64,000 bases of DNA, taken from the NCBI RefSeq assembly GCF_030269925.1, contig NC_085118.1, positions 17,047,001 to 17,111,000 on the forward strand, read 5' to 3'. Made by a program: the position numbers and the translations under genes. The notes beneath the pieces are model-generated. The model did not search any database. It worked only from the letters and a program-made list of their open reading frames with translations, and was not told the DNA's origin. The stretch is from Bombyx mori (lineage: Eukaryota > Arthropoda > Insecta > Lepidoptera > Bombycidae). The first letter of the stretch is position 1, and every line of letters begins with the position of its first letter. Shown here piece by piece: positions 10,576 through 21,179 of the stretch.

Positions 10576-13500
10576 TCACCGAGTGGAATCCACCGGCAAA
10601 CGACATAAATTTGTTATTGATTTTGCCCTTAGGATCCAATATTTTGATCTGAAATAACTTAACATTAACTGAATCCCTCCATGTAGTGTCTTGATATGGG
10701 CGTCAGCAACGATCAAGTGTACTAGGGTGTTGTTATTTCCAAGAATAATTGGGTGTTTTCGGTCATCAGGTAAGTTAGTATGTTTAAGGCGACCGCCCAC
10801 CCTGAGGATATGATTCTCATCCAGGTATGGGTTTAGCGATCGTAATTTACTTTTTCTTCTAACTTGTTTCTTATCTCTGAGCCGATCTATTTCTTCTTTG
10901 AATTCTTGTTGTACTAACTTAATGCATGTGATAAGCGCCTCTTCAAATTCTTGTGTAGTTATTTCCTTGCTCGTACTTAAATTACTTTTGTATCTTAAAA
11001 ATCTTTTACAGTAAATAATAGTTTTTAGTAATTCTGGTAACGTATCAAAATCTTCAAACTGAGCGGTTAAAGGTTTTAATTCTTCTGCATTGTGGTAAGT
11101 ATTTAATTTTATTGGTTTCATTTCCAATTCTGTTTCTGTTATTCCTGGCTTACTGTATATTATTTCTTTTTTGCATAACCACTTGGGCCCTGTCCACCAC
11201 AACTCTTTCTGTTTCAAGTCCGCCAGCAGCATGCCTCGCGACCCGATGTCTGCAGGATTCTCTTCCGAAGCTACATGGAACCATCGATGTGTGTTTACAT
11301 TCTCTACAATTTCTACGACCCGGTTCGCCACGAATGTCTTCCATCTATGAGGATCACCAGATAGCCATGCAAGAACAATTGATGAATCTGTCCATGCATA
11401 GATGTTAGAAGTAGGTATACGCATTGCATTTTCTATTTGCTTAAGTAACCTTGCTAATAACAGCGCCCCACATAACTCCAGGCGTGGTAGAGACACGGTA
11501 CGGAGTGGTGCCACTCTAGTACGGGCAGCTAATAGATTGGTGAATACTGAACCATCTTCCCTCTTCACACGAATGTAAGCTACCGCAGCATAGGCTTTCA
11601 TGGAAGCATCGCTGAAACCATGAACCTCGATGTTTTCCATCTGTGTGCTTACTGTGTTTAGCCATCTTGGAATACCTATCTCTTTTACATGTTCAAAGTC
11701 TTCTCTAATTGTCAGCCAATCGTGTAACAGCGATTGGTTAATCTCGTCATCCCAGCCAATCGGTTCTAGCCATAGCCTTTGTATGAGTATCTTAGCCAAA
11801 ATTAAGCTAGGGGCGATCCATCCCAGTGGGTCAAAAAGTCTTTGAATATCAGATAGTATGCCTCTCTTTGTAATACTGCTTGACCTTGCTGGTAAGTTAA
11901 CTTTGTACTGAAACTGATCTGTGCCCAGGTTCCAGATCAAACCTAGGGCTTGTACATTTCCATCCAATTTAAAATCCAACTGTGCTCGAGATGTCCGTTT
12001 GTTTGGTTCGATAGATTTCAAAAATTCAGCAGAATTGGATGACCATTTTGATAATACAAATCCACCTTTCTGTAGAATATTATCTACTTCTTGTGCTCTC
12101 TTTATGGCTTCAGGAGCACTGCTCTCCCCCGACATTAGATCGTCCATGTAAAAATCTTCTTTAATAATTCGAACAGCCATTGGATGATTTCGACCTTCAT
12201 CGTCCGCCACCTGGTGAAGCGTTCTTACAGCCAGGTGAGGGGCCGCCGCTGTGCCAAATGTAACACGAAGCATACGATATTCTTTAATCGGGTCTAATTC
12301 ATTCTCTCTCCACAAAAGGCGTTGATATCGATCGGCGTCTTCTTCATAAAGTAATATTTGCAGGTACATCTTTTGTATATCACTTGCATAGCAAACACGA
12401 TGTAATCTCGATCTCATAAGTATGTTCCTTAAGTCCTCTTGCAGTTGCGGACCTACAAGCAATTCATCGTTTAGGGAAACGCAGTTAGAGCCCTTCGCTG
12501 AAGCATCAAATACTACGCGTGTCTTAGAAGTTTCTCTGTCTGCGTGTATCACGGCGTGATGAGGTAAGTATACTGATTTTCTCTCATTTATTTCATTCTT
12601 AGGTATTTCTTCCATGTAGTTAGCTTTTATGTATTCTTGCATGACCTTTGTATAATCTTCTTTCAGTTTAGTTTCTTTCTTAAATCTTCTTTCTAGCTGA
12701 AGTAACCTCTTTCTAGCTATTTCTTTCGTATTTCCATCAATCGAAATTGGATTCTTTGTATTAAATGGCAGCCTTACTAGATATCTTCCTTCACTATTTC
12801 TCGTATGTGTGCTTTCATATATTGTTTCACATAGCTTTTCTTCCTTTGTTAATATTCTCTTTTTATCATTGTCTATTTCCCAGAGGGATTTCAACATATG
12901 ATCTATATGGACTTGATGATGAAGGACCAGAAATGATTCATTTTCGCGGTTATTATCGATTTCTCCGAAGAGGATCCACCCCAGGTTGGTTTCTTGGGCA
13001 CATGGAGAACCTGGAGGGCCCTTAATAAGTGTTGGTTGCACAATCTGTGCATACTCTTTAACACCAAGAAGTAAGTCTATAGAACCTGGTTGGAAGTAGT
13101 CTGGATCTGCCAGGTTGAGTCCTTCTAGATGTGGCCAATGTGTGACAGTTACAGCTTTGGAGGGGATCTTCGTGGTCAACTCTTTACTCATAACATATGC
13201 TTGTATGTTGATTTCGAAGCTTGGATTCCAGCGGGAGCCAATCTTAAGTTGAACCACGTGATCAACATTAGTCCTAGTAGATCCCACCCCGATGATACTT
13301 CCTCTCGCTGATTGCCTGGTAAGTTTGAGCATTTGAGCCGCCTTCTCGCTTAAAAATGAAGCCTGCGAACCTTGGTCTACTAGCGCACGAAGAACAACGG
13401 TTTGGTTATGCTCGTTCCTCGCTAAAACCATCGCTGTGGCTAGTAGTGCTGTGCTTTGTTTAGTACTGTGATGTGACGCCACCATGCTATTTATAACCTC

Positions 13501-14781
13501 TTCTTTCTCTTCTACCCCGTGGTGAGATGCACTCGGTTGATTCCTTTCCTCAGTTTGTGCCGAGTCTTGATGGCGGTGGAGAAGAGTGTGATGCCGTCTT
13601 CTACATAGGCGACAGGACATTTGTAACTTACACTGGTAAGCAGAATGCCCAGGCAACAAACAGTTAAAACACAGATTGTTGGTCTTGACATAATCAGCTC
13701 TTTCTTTAGGTTGCAGTTTGGTAAAATTCTTACAATGACATAATGTATGTTTTTCTTTACAGAGCACGCAAGTTCTTTCATTTGGCTGTGACGTGGTGGC
13801 TGTGGCAGTTACTAAGTGTGAACGTTCTCTTACAGGTTTGTCACGGCTGCTACAAGTCCCTGACACGGACAATACAAGTTCTAAGGTACGGTATCTTGAC
13901 TGCAGGAAATCCTTAAAATTCTCCCAAGTTGGTAGTTCGTCCTCTAATTTTGAATAAGCTGTCTGCTCCCATTCTTTGTGGGACTCCGGGTCCAACTTCT
14001 GTATCACAAGGAATATAATTATAGGATCCCAGGAGGTCGTAGGTATATTTAAATTTTCTAAATTATTCAAACAATCTGTCGTGACGTCTAATAAATTTTT
14101 TAATTGATTTGCAGACTGAGAACTAATTTTCTTCTGATTAAATAATTTCTTCAAAACTGAGTTAATTATTAATCTTTTATTTCCATACCTTGACTTCAAA
14201 ATATTCCATGCTTTTTTATAATTGTTTTCCGTGACTTGAATAGGTTTTAATAATGCTTCTGCCTCGCAGCTGACTGTACTCTTAAGATAATGTAACTTTT
14301 GTACGTCACTTAAAGCCGGGTTCTTATCCACTAAGGAGGTAAATAGGTCTTGAAACGTAGGCCAATCTTCATAGTTTCCAGTGAATTTAGGTAATTCGAT
14401 TCTCGGTAACCGAACAAGGTTTTCGGTATCCGCAATAATCTTAGAAATATTTGGTGAGGACGTTAAAGTACTCGGCGCGGCTGCTTGTGTGAAAGATTGC
14501 AAAAGATCTTTTAAATCGGCTAACAAGACGAGATACAAATCTTCGAACACGAAGTAATCTTCATTTTGAAAATATGGTAACTCTTGTCTTTGTTCTTTCG
14601 GTGTTATTTTTACCAATTGTAGATGCGTTTGCTTAAATGTAGTCCAATATTCTTCGATACATTTGATTCTTGCTTCTACATAACCTCTTGTCAATCTAGC
14701 TTTTGGACATTTCTTCAAATTAATTTGAGTTTTGTTTAAGAGCGCAGCGGTATCTTCTAAAACGTTCAAAAGTTCATCCAT
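10576..14781 (-). CDS. BEL/Pao gag-pol polyprotein lacking the integrase core
   Basis: 1401 aa from the ATG at 14781, which has A at -3 and G at +4; the frame is open four codons further but begins there with TTG. Domains in order: N-terminal gag with the DUF1759-type region (about 125-265); a CX2CX4HX4C zinc knuckle (C371-C384) among further Cys/His motifs; a retropepsin-like motif VDQGS (D469); reverse transcriptase (about 735-885) with YMDD at 878-881; RNase H with an apparent catalytic set D1058, E1102, D1132, D1178; and the start of the integrase zinc-binding domain (H1362, H1367). Around residues 1386-1389 the sequence jumps from WILRAK to ITNLCRLPV, which resembles the extreme C-terminus of such proteins, and stops. 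The DDE integrase core is therefore absent, by a deletion that keeps the frame. Family members usually run to about 1700 aa or more. No stop or frameshift is present, consistent with recent activity. DQG in place of the commoner DSG or DTG at the protease site may be a family variant. Confidence 0.93.
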   Translation of the reverse strand: MDELLNVLEDTAALLNKTQINLKKCPKARLTRGYVEARIKCIEEYWTTFKQTHLQLVKITPKEQRQELPYFQNEDYFVFEDLYLVLLADLKDLLQSFTQAAAPSTLTSSPNISKIIADTENLVRLPRIELPKFTGNYEDWPTFQDLFTSLVDKNPALSDVQKLHYLKSTVSCEAEALLKPIQVTENNYKKAWNILKSRYGNKRLIINSVLKKLFNQKKISSQSANQLKNLLDVTTDCLNNLENLNIPTTSWDPIIIFLVIQKLDPESHKEWEQTAYSKLEDELPTWENFKDFLQSRYRTLELVLSVSGTCSSRDKPVRERSHLVTATATTSQPNERTCVLCKEKHTLCHCKNFTKLQPKERADYVKTNNLCFNCLLPGHSAYQCKLQMSCRLCRRRHHTLLHRHQDSAQTEERNQPSASHHGVEEKEEVINSMVASHHSTKQSTALLATAMVLARNEHNQTVVLRALVDQGSQASFLSEKAAQMLKLTRQSARGSIIGVGSTRTNVDHVVQLKIGSRWNPSFEINIQAYVMSKELTTKIPSKAVTVTHWPHLEGLNLADPDYFQPGSIDLLLGVKEYAQIVQPTLIKGPPGSPCAQETNLGWILFGEIDNNRENESFLVLHHQVHIDHMLKSLWEIDNDKKRILTKEEKLCETIYESTHTRNSEGRYLVRLPFNTKNPISIDGNTKEIARKRLLQLERRFKKETKLKEDYTKVMQEYIKANYMEEIPKNEINERKSVYLPHHAVIHADRETSKTRVVFDASAKGSNCVSLNDELLVGPQLQEDLRNILMRSRLHRVCYASDIQKMYLQILLYEEDADRYQRLLWRENELDPIKEYRMLRVTFGTAAAPHLAVRTLHQVADDEGRNHPMAVRIIKEDFYMDDLMSGESSAPEAIKRAQEVDNILQKGGFVLSKWSSNSAEFLKSIEPNKRTSRAQLDFKLDGNVQALGLIWNLGTDQFQYKVNLPARSSSITKRGILSDIQRLFDPLGWIAPSLILAKILIQRLWLEPIGWDDEINQSLLHDWLTIREDFEHVKEIGIPRWLNTVSTQMENIEVHGFSDASMKAYAAVAYIRVKREDGSVFTNLLAARTRVAPLRTVSLPRLELCGALLLARLLKQIENAMRIPTSNIYAWTDSSIVLAWLSGDPHRWKTFVANRVVEIVENVNTHRWFHVASEENPADIGSRGMLLADLKQKELWWTGPKWLCKKEIIYSKPGITETELEMKPIKLNTYHNAEELKPLTAQFEDFDTLPELLKTIIYCKRFLRYKSNLSTSKEITTQEFEEALITCIKLVQQEFKEEIDRLRDKKQVRRKSKLRSLNPYLDENHILRVGGRLKHTNLPDDRKHPIILGNNNTLVHLIVADAHIKTLHGGIQLMLSYFRSKYWILRAKSITNLCRLPVDSTR
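10615..10626 (-). other. Internal deletion junction in pol
   Basis: The codons for WILRAK (integrase zinc-binding region) run straight into codons resembling the polyprotein C-terminus. Expected downstream Cys-Cys ligands and the catalytic core are missing. Confidence 0.7.
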
Positions 14782-14940
14782 ATTACCGTCCAACCAGAAA
14801 ACGGAATAAAATTGTAATATTTATAAATTATGTATAAATTATTTGTCTTTAAATCACTGGAATGTGGTTTACGGCTTACTGGAAAACAATATTTTCACTG
14901 ACCGGCGTCCATCTTCGATAGCTTGTTTGTTCAAAAAAAA

Positions 14941-14957
14941 TCCGGCTCGAAGGACCA
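14941..14957 (-). other. Primer-binding site, tRNA-Tyr type
   Basis: On the minus strand TGGTCCTTCGAGCCGGA lies 3 bases inside the 5' LTR and is complementary to the 3' end of eukaryotic tRNA-Tyr (acceptor stem CCUUCGA...CGAAGG plus CCA), recalled from memory. Confidence 0.8.
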
Positions 14958-14960
14958 ATA

Positions 14961-15110
14961 TGATTGATGTAATTAGAGTTCAATTTGGTTTGCGTACTAT
15001 CCGTAAAGAAAAACTGTGTGTGGTTGCAACGACATTTATTGTGCGACTGACTTCACTTTTGACAAGTAAAAATATCGTAATTAGCAAAGAGTATAAGGTT
15101 AGTAACAACA
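14961..15110 (-). repeat. 5' LTR of the BEL/Pao element
   Basis: 150 bp, identical base for base to 10217-10366. AATAAA on the minus strand at 15035-15040. No strong TATA box; transcription would rely on the initiator-like motif. Confidence 0.93.
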
Positions 15111-15185
15111 GATGTCCATGGGCTCCAGTAACCACTTAACACCAGGTGGTCTGTGAGCTCGTCCACACAACAAAGCAAAAAAAAA
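15111..15185 (+). mobile_element. Bm1 SINE, 3' part (split)
   Basis: Begins with the right copy of GATGT and continues the Bm1 interrupted at 10216 (ccatgggctccagtaacc ... caaagc plus an A run). AAACACT at 10043-10049 and 15183-15189 is the likely duplication of the SINE itself, overlapping its first bases and A tail. Confidence 0.92.
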
Positions 15186-15492
15186 CACTTAGAACACTTT
15201 AAGATTCTCGAATTCACTTCTTCTGCTTCGCTTCAGGTGATACGTTCGCTGTTTCGCTTCGAGTAGATCCGATTAACTGCCTTCGCGTCATCTCTGCAGC
15301 GCTTTTATAGTCAATACGACATCTCTACAATTATCAAGAACATTCCCCAAGATAAGTCGTTTCGATATGTGTTTCCGCTATTTGATAATAGATGGCGTTA
15401 CTTCTCGAGTATTCTCGATTTTACATTTTCTTTTGATAATTGTTTCTACTATTCCACGAAAAATGGCGTTACTCTTACCGGCGTAACAATAC
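15186..15492 (-). mobile_element. Outer solo LTR, right part (split)
   Basis: The main body of the minus-strand LTR begun at 9981. It ends at 15488 with GCGTAACA (TGTTACGC on the minus strand), followed by the duplication ATAC (15489-15492). TATAAAAG on the minus strand at 15302-15309 matches the TATA box of the relative at 25080-25467. Confidence 0.82.
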
Positions 15493-16013
15493 ACAGCACA
15501 ACATAACTGGATTTCCATAGTTTTATTAAAAAACTGATTTTATCATAGTTCTCGTCATTTATTTTATAAACATTTATCGATTGAAAGTATTTGTAAAGGT
15601 CGATAATTGTACTAAGATTACAATTAGGTTTGTATTTGTGGTAAGACAATCTTTTACTCCTATCGATTGGCAATCGATCTAACGAAGCACCTGTTGGTGA
15701 GTGAGAGCATATAGAAATCACAGTTACGACAATCGACGTCCTGCCATTAGCTAAAGTATCAAATTGTTTTGAATAACACATGTTCAAACTCCAAGTAATA
15801 ACTTATTTACAAAACCAACACGAAGACTGTATATGAGTTTATATAGTACATACAAGTACTTCGCACGTATTTACTTAAAAAAATGTTACGAGTACACTGA
15901 ACGCCTTACATATTAAACCCCAGACATGTCACTAACTCGTGGTATTATAAGTAAGATATCCCGACGACGTACTGACGATTCAGGCAGTGTTTAATACAAA
16001 GCTTTTTATCCGT
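15493..16013. other. No gene or repeat recognised
   Basis: A 112-codon minus frame (15449-15787) crosses from here into the LTR and has no recognisable domain, so I do not call it a gene. Confidence 0.45.
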
Positions 16014-16436
16014 ATTTTTGACATGACAACGACTTATAATTCGATGGAGCCGGCTGCACGCACGAAAAACATAACTCATGCGGCGTTACCTCGCTCTGAG
16101 GCGTTCCATTTAAGGCTTGAAGTGCAAGTGAGAGCGCGCAACGAACGACAAAGAGGCACAGTCGGCCTCCGCGTTCGGCAGCGTTCGACATCTGTCTCTC
16201 TCCTACTTGAGTGAGCGATGCATCAGCGTGGACAGCTGCTATACAATAATACATTTACGTGATTTCGTCAAGTATGAAGTTCAGTGAAAAGTGAATGTGG
16301 TGTCAATTGTTTATAGCAACGATAATTGCGATAATTGAAAAATGAAACCATTCCATCAGTATTTTCTTATGACGTTGTCACGTTCAACTATCGTCAGTAA
16401 ACCGACTTTACAGACAACCGATTTTTAATGCATAAG
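16014..16436. mobile_element. DNA element family D, copy 1
   Basis: Shares both ends with 25803-26202: a left segment with gacatgacaacgacttataa and a right segment with gacgttgtcacgttcaac and cagacaaccgattttt. Parts of the two ends are inverted copies of each other (ACGTGACAACGTC). Interiors differ in length and sequence. Family unknown to me; no transposase. Confidence 0.6.
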
Positions 16437-17645
16437 CCAGTAAAACCTACCCACGAAAAATATAAAATTGCTTAACACTGTATCGCCTCTAGAGTCTATA
16501 AAGATATATTAGATACAGTATAAGACTCTATCTCGGTCCCGCTCTATTATTGGCCAGGGTATGCACATGACGCTGTCGGCTATACGACCAATGTGACTAC
16601 ACTTTAACAGTATCGCTGGACCTGATTACTGCGAGTATTTGAAGAATGGATGTTGATTGTTGGCAGAATTTAACAAATGGAATGTTTAAGTTCAAAAAGT
16701 GTATCCAAGCTTTAAGCACTCGATAAGTACGTAGCTGTATAAAATAATGTATAATATATATAAAATAATGTATAAAATAATAAGTTTTTTTTTAAGAAGC
16801 GAGTTGTAGAGCGTTATCTCTGAAATAAAGTATCTTAGCTAAAAAATGGATAGTACCTATTTATAGTGATATAACCTATATATTTGATTCAATTTAAATA
16901 TATTTTTTTTGTCTTTTCACTTTACCTCGATAAAAACATACAAATTTCATAATCAATGTTAATTCTTTATCTTTCTACATCTTTGTTACTATGTTCAACC
17001 TTCTAAAACATAATTATTCTGATTTCAATTTGTTAGAAGAAATCTCATGTAATACTTAAGTTCGCTCTTTATACACCTTATTAAAATTGTTTTCTTTCTG
17101 AACAACTTCTTCTGTATATATTAAAGAATATAAGTAAATAAATATACTCAATAAATTGTTTCACTCGCATGGAACTTTGCTGTCTCTAGTACTTCTCCTT
17201 CATTGCACAACATAAGTACATAGTCAACACAATAATAGCAAATGTCATTAAACTTGGTTGATTTGATTACAGATTTTTGAACTTTCTAAAATTTTTACGG
17301 TACGGCTTTATGAGTGATGCAACTTTGTAGCTGGTACCGCGTGAAAATGTTTCCAACGTCTTCCACATCAAGTCTCTAAGAACAAATCGTGTAATCAATA
17401 ATTAAACCGAAATTAGGCTAATTACTTGTGAGTGTAACGCGACCCAGACGAGGAGATATCGCCATTACATCTGTTTCAGTTCAGCGGACGTTTTATAAAT
17501 TCTTTCTACAATTATAATAAAATGTATGTATGAACGCACAGGGGTTTTGGTGAACTCTCAAATGACAAGGCCGCTATACTTAAAGTACAAAATCATACTC
17601 ACTACACTATAGAAAGATTCTGAGCAATTACGCAAGAGTGAAAAG
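16437..17645. other. No gene or repeat recognised
   Basis: AT-rich throughout with no open frame of note. Confidence 0.5.
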
Positions 17646-17808
17646 TATTTCCCGAGCGCTATGACATGTTCTTCTTCAAACAAAGCCTGTGGAGTCGTCA
17701 GCGGTAATCAACGGCATGGCACCGTCCTTACCGTTACTGACATGCATGAGCTACGATAACCACTTAATATTAGGTGAACCCTATATTGGTCTCCCCACAA
17801 GAGAAAAA
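17646..17808 (+). pseudogene. LINE family A: decayed C-terminus and tail
   Basis: Begins near codons for FPERYDMFFFKQSLW, the family C-terminal motif, then a decayed 3' UTR. Confidence 0.65.
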
Positions 17809-18359
17809 AGCTGGTCCGTAAGCTCGAAGACCCCGCACGTAATTAAACCAAATTGGAAAGAACGACGTTAAAGACGTTAAATGAAATTATTGTATTGTCA
17901 GGAAGTACACGCAAGAACACTTGTTGTATATTTTGGACAACTTCGAACAAGATATAACGTTATCCCAGACACTAAGCAAATCATACTCCCTCTACAAAAA
18001 TCCCCGAGAGGGCCAAGTTTAAACAAGTTCTCACTTTTATTAACATACCTCAACTAATAATAAAGGGAAGATGCTGTTAGAGTTTAAGCTTTGAATACAT
18101 TAAACTCGGCGAGATTTTCGTATTTAAGGCATTTTTATACATTTTAATCTCGGATTAACAACACCACACATTAGGTAGTGTCTCAGCTGGAACTCTGATG
18201 TGACTGATGTCTATGGAGCTATGGTGACTACTTACCAACAGAAGTGCCGCTAGCTTCCCACACATCGTGTTTCTATAGCCAATGGAGATAATGGTGTTAT
18301 GTTAAAAAAGCCACTGCTGTCACTCCTTGAGAAATACTAAACAATAAATTATATTTTTT
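17809..18359. other. No gene recognised
   Basis: Nothing recognisable; weak SINE-like words near 18175-18230 only. Confidence 0.45.
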
Positions 18360-18599
18360 CTGGTGTTAGGACCTCTTGTGAGTCCGCACGGGTTGGTACC
18401 ACACCCTGCCCATTACAGCCGTGAAGCAGGAATTCGTTTCGACTTGAAGGGTGGGGCAGCCTTTGTGACTATACTGAGACCTTAGAACTATATCTCAAGG
18501 TGGGTGGCGCATTTACGTTGTAAATGTCTATGGGCTCCAGTAACCACTTAATACCAGGTGGGCTGTGGGCTCGTCTACTCATGTAAGCAATAAAAAAAA
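18360..18599 (+). mobile_element. Bm1 SINE, short form
   Basis: Starts at CTGGTG, within two bases of the usual boundary, directly after a T run; A-run tail. Confidence 0.9.
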
Positions 18600-18949
18600 G
18601 GTCGTTGTCCGAAGCATTATCGTATTGTAATTTTAAAAGATCCAAGTACAGAAATCTAAGATACCCAACAAAGAATTAAAGATTGAAGCGATCGTAATAT
18701 GTATTTCCAAAGTGTAGGTAATAAACGGTAATAAGTTTGATTTAAGCCGTCCTCTATGCTCCCGAAGAAACTTCAATCAGCGGACAACCCAGGAAAAAGA
18801 TTAAGAATCTAGCGCTTTGACTCCATGGACTTGATATTTTCCTACGGCTGCGACTATAACTTCCGTGCACCAATACGTAGACAACATTTAAAAAAAATTT
18901 TTTTTAATTATGTTCGTTACTTTTTATTATTTTATTACTATTTTAATAT
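18600..18949. other. No gene or repeat recognised
   Basis: Ends in a very AT-rich run at about 18890-18950. Confidence 0.5.
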
Positions 18950-19092
18950 AGAGGAAGAGGTAAACCTAAGAAGAAATGGATGGATTGCCTGAAAGACGAT
19001 ATTTGTAAAAGGAAGCGAAGGAGCGAGGAAATCGTATATGATAGAGGAGTATGGAAGGAGAAAACATGTTACGCCGACCCCAGGTGACTTGG
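18950..19092 (+). pseudogene. RTE-type LINE C-terminus (family 1), fragment
   Basis: Reads KPKKKWMDCLKDDI, then EIVYDRGVWKEKTCYADPR and a stop, the RTE C-terminal signature. No upstream domains remain. A minus-strand open frame over the same bases is a shadow. Confidence 0.75.
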
Positions 19093-19183
19093 AGAAGAGC
19101 AGGAGAATGAAATGATGCATAATAGTTACTATTTATCAGGTGTTACTCCAGATTAAGTACTGCCGGCATATAGAAAAAAAAGT

Positions 19184-19533
19184 GTGTGTGTGCAATTCGC
19201 ACACGGTAGAAGTGAAACTTATAAAATATAAAAATAATCGCAAGGGTCAACAACTCGCAATGCAATGGAGCAGCCTCACCCTGGGGAAACCGCCTGCATG
19301 ACAACAAACTAAATAGAAATAAAGTATCTCAAGGCGCTCCGAGAGCCACGACAGCGTGCACGGACGTCAAAAACACACTGAACTAATCGGGGACGCGAGA
19401 CCGTGTGGAGCGCTTCGTGATTTGTCGGCGCCGCTCGGAGCCGCTTCGGCAAGCCAATCACGGCACACTTATTTTTTCGTTTCGTTTCATCGAGTTTGAT
19501 ATCACAACGATTCTAAAGAAGTTTCACTTCAAA
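19184..19533. mobile_element. TIR DNA element family T, copy 1
   Basis: Starts with the hairpin GTGTGCAATTCGCACAC, then tagaagtgaaactt; ends with aagaagtttcacttc, the inverse. The relative at 57446-57776 has the same ends, but the core here (about 19250-19480) is GC-rich and looks unrelated. Confidence 0.6.
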
Positions 19534-19942
19534 ACATTCCAGTACCTACACAAAAACAGAACAGAACGCATCTGAGTACTCTTACGCAAATTCTTCAATG
19601 AATGTATTATTTATAACGCGAGATGTCTTCAGTGATTCCATACTTTTACGTTCTTACAATATTTACATATCACTTAAGGCGCACACGCGTGAACTGAGAA
19701 TGAAGTAATAAATTTGCGTCTAACAGGAAATGTGTGCTTGTATCCGACTCGCTTGGTCGTGTAGGAATGCTGGCATTACTAAAGCATCTCTTTGGCTTTT
19801 ATTGAATAACATAAAACATACTGATTCACTAAGTGGACGTCATGCTATAAACATTATCGTACGGTCAATCTTGTTATCATGATCACAGCGAAAAACACAC
19901 GGGCGGTAAAAATAAAGCAAAAAATTCTCAAATTTTTAATGT
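19534..19942. other. No gene or repeat recognised
   Basis: No supported feature. Confidence 0.5.
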
Positions 19943-20059
19943 ATTTTATTGTTATTGACCTTGTCGGCAGACGAGCATACGGCCCACCTGATAGTGAGTG
20001 GTTACCGTCGCCCATGGACTTCAACAATGACAGGGACAGAGCCAAGCCGCTGCCTACCA
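19943..20059 (-). mobile_element. LINE family A 3' tail
   Basis: Family tail from the T-rich start to gccgctgcctacc; only 23 bases from the Helitron that follows. Confidence 0.85.
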
Positions 20060-20082
20060 CTAAATTTATAATATTACCTATA

Positions 20083-20507
20083 CTAGAGGTCCCGCAGTAG
20101 TCGAAATTCGACTATAATTAATTGGCATTGTAATTGTACCCTATTATGATTGTATTTTATACTTCCATAATCACAAATTTTGCCAAAACTACACTATAAA
20201 AAGTATTAACAAAGACAAACAATATTTAATCTATTCTCAATTTGACCACAGACGTCAATAACAAAAGTTTGACAATAAATAGTATGCATGCGTGTGTGCG
20301 TCAAATACATGGTATACATACCATGTGTGTGTGTAATGTTTTCTTTATTGTTTTAATGTATCTTTTATGCATTATTTAAAAAAAATATTAGCATTGTGCA
20401 CTTCTTCTCTATATTCTCTATAAGTGTGGAAAATTTCATACTCCTCCGTCCGCGCAATTTTCGTAAAAAGGGATACAAAGTTTTTGCTTCACGTATTAAT
20501 ATATAGA
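20083..20507 (-). mobile_element. Helitron, non-autonomous (family H2), copy 1
   Basis: On the minus strand: TC start (tctatatattaatacg) and CTAG end, preceded by a hairpin (AGTCGAAATTCGACT, 20099-20113) 12 bases from the terminus. Flanks are A and T. Homologous to 28502-28916 and 29660-30363. Confidence 0.88.
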
Positions 20508-20912
20508 TACATTTTTATATTGGAGTTTTCTTTAATCATAATGCTAAACTATTAAATTTACATGTTATTAATTCGTGAAAAAATCGTCGAACATAATTGG
20601 GATCGAGACTTCGAACATCTCTTGAAAGTTGTCCCCCTTCGGCAATTCAAGTTCTTGAAGCAGTTATAGTCGAACTCTCGGGATACGCTCTATAAAAAGC
20701 ATCAAGTTTAATTGGACCGCTAAATCATCTGCGGCTCTAATCTTGACTATTTATTATGCTTCGTAGCAAAAATAACTTTAAAATTAAGACAACGATCCTT
20801 TGTTTTTATGGATAGAGAAAAACATTTTCTCACGATACAGGCTATGCCTAGTGTGAAGATCATTGGTTAATATTATATTGTTGATGCCATCTGCGTAATC
20901 TCTCAATTTGTT

Positions 20913-20915
<3 letters not shown>
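20508..20915. other. No gene or repeat recognised
   Basis: No supported feature. Confidence 0.5.
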
Positions 20916-20946
<31 letters not shown>

Positions 20947-21179
20947 TGCTTAGATGGATGGACGAGCTCACAGCCCACCTGGTGTTAAGTGGTTGCTGGA
21001 GCCCATAGACATCTACAACGTAAATGCGCCACTCACCTCGAGATATAAGTTCTAAGATCTCAGTATAGTTACAACGGCTACCCCACCCTTCGAACCGAAA
21101 CGCATTACTGCTTCACGGCGGAAATAGGCGGGGTGGTGGTACCTACCCGTGCGGACTCCCAAGAGGTCCTACCACCAGT
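20916..21179 (-). mobile_element. Bm1 SINE, short form with a long poly-T
   Basis: A 29-base T run (A tail on the minus strand), then a near-consensus body ending at ccaccagt. The long pure tail suggests a young copy. Confidence 0.93.

Larger units (their letters stand above)
10217..15110 (-). mobile_element. BEL/Pao LTR retrotransposon, integrase-deleted
   Basis: A 4894-bp element flanked by the 5-bp duplication GATGT (10212-10216 and 15111-15115), the length usual for BEL/Pao. On the minus strand the order is 5' LTR (14961-15110), primer-binding site, a 167-180 base leader, one gag-pol frame, about 200 bases of residue, polypurine tract, 3' LTR (10217-10366). LTRs begin TG, end CA and are identical over 150 bases, which points to a very recent insertion. 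The integrase catalytic core and most of the C-terminal region are missing, so this copy cannot encode its own integration; it must have been moved with enzyme from another copy, or lost the segment after insertion. I cannot place it in a named silkworm family; 150 bp is short for BEL/Pao LTRs. Confidence 0.93.

Noticed and set aside
14782..14793. Upstream extension of the BEL/Pao frame to 14793
   Set aside because: The first codon there is TTG; the in-frame ATG at 14781 has a good context and is a more plausible start.
15449..15787. 112-codon minus-strand frame
   Set aside because: Crosses into the solo LTR boundary at 15488 and has no domain or splice sites I recognise.
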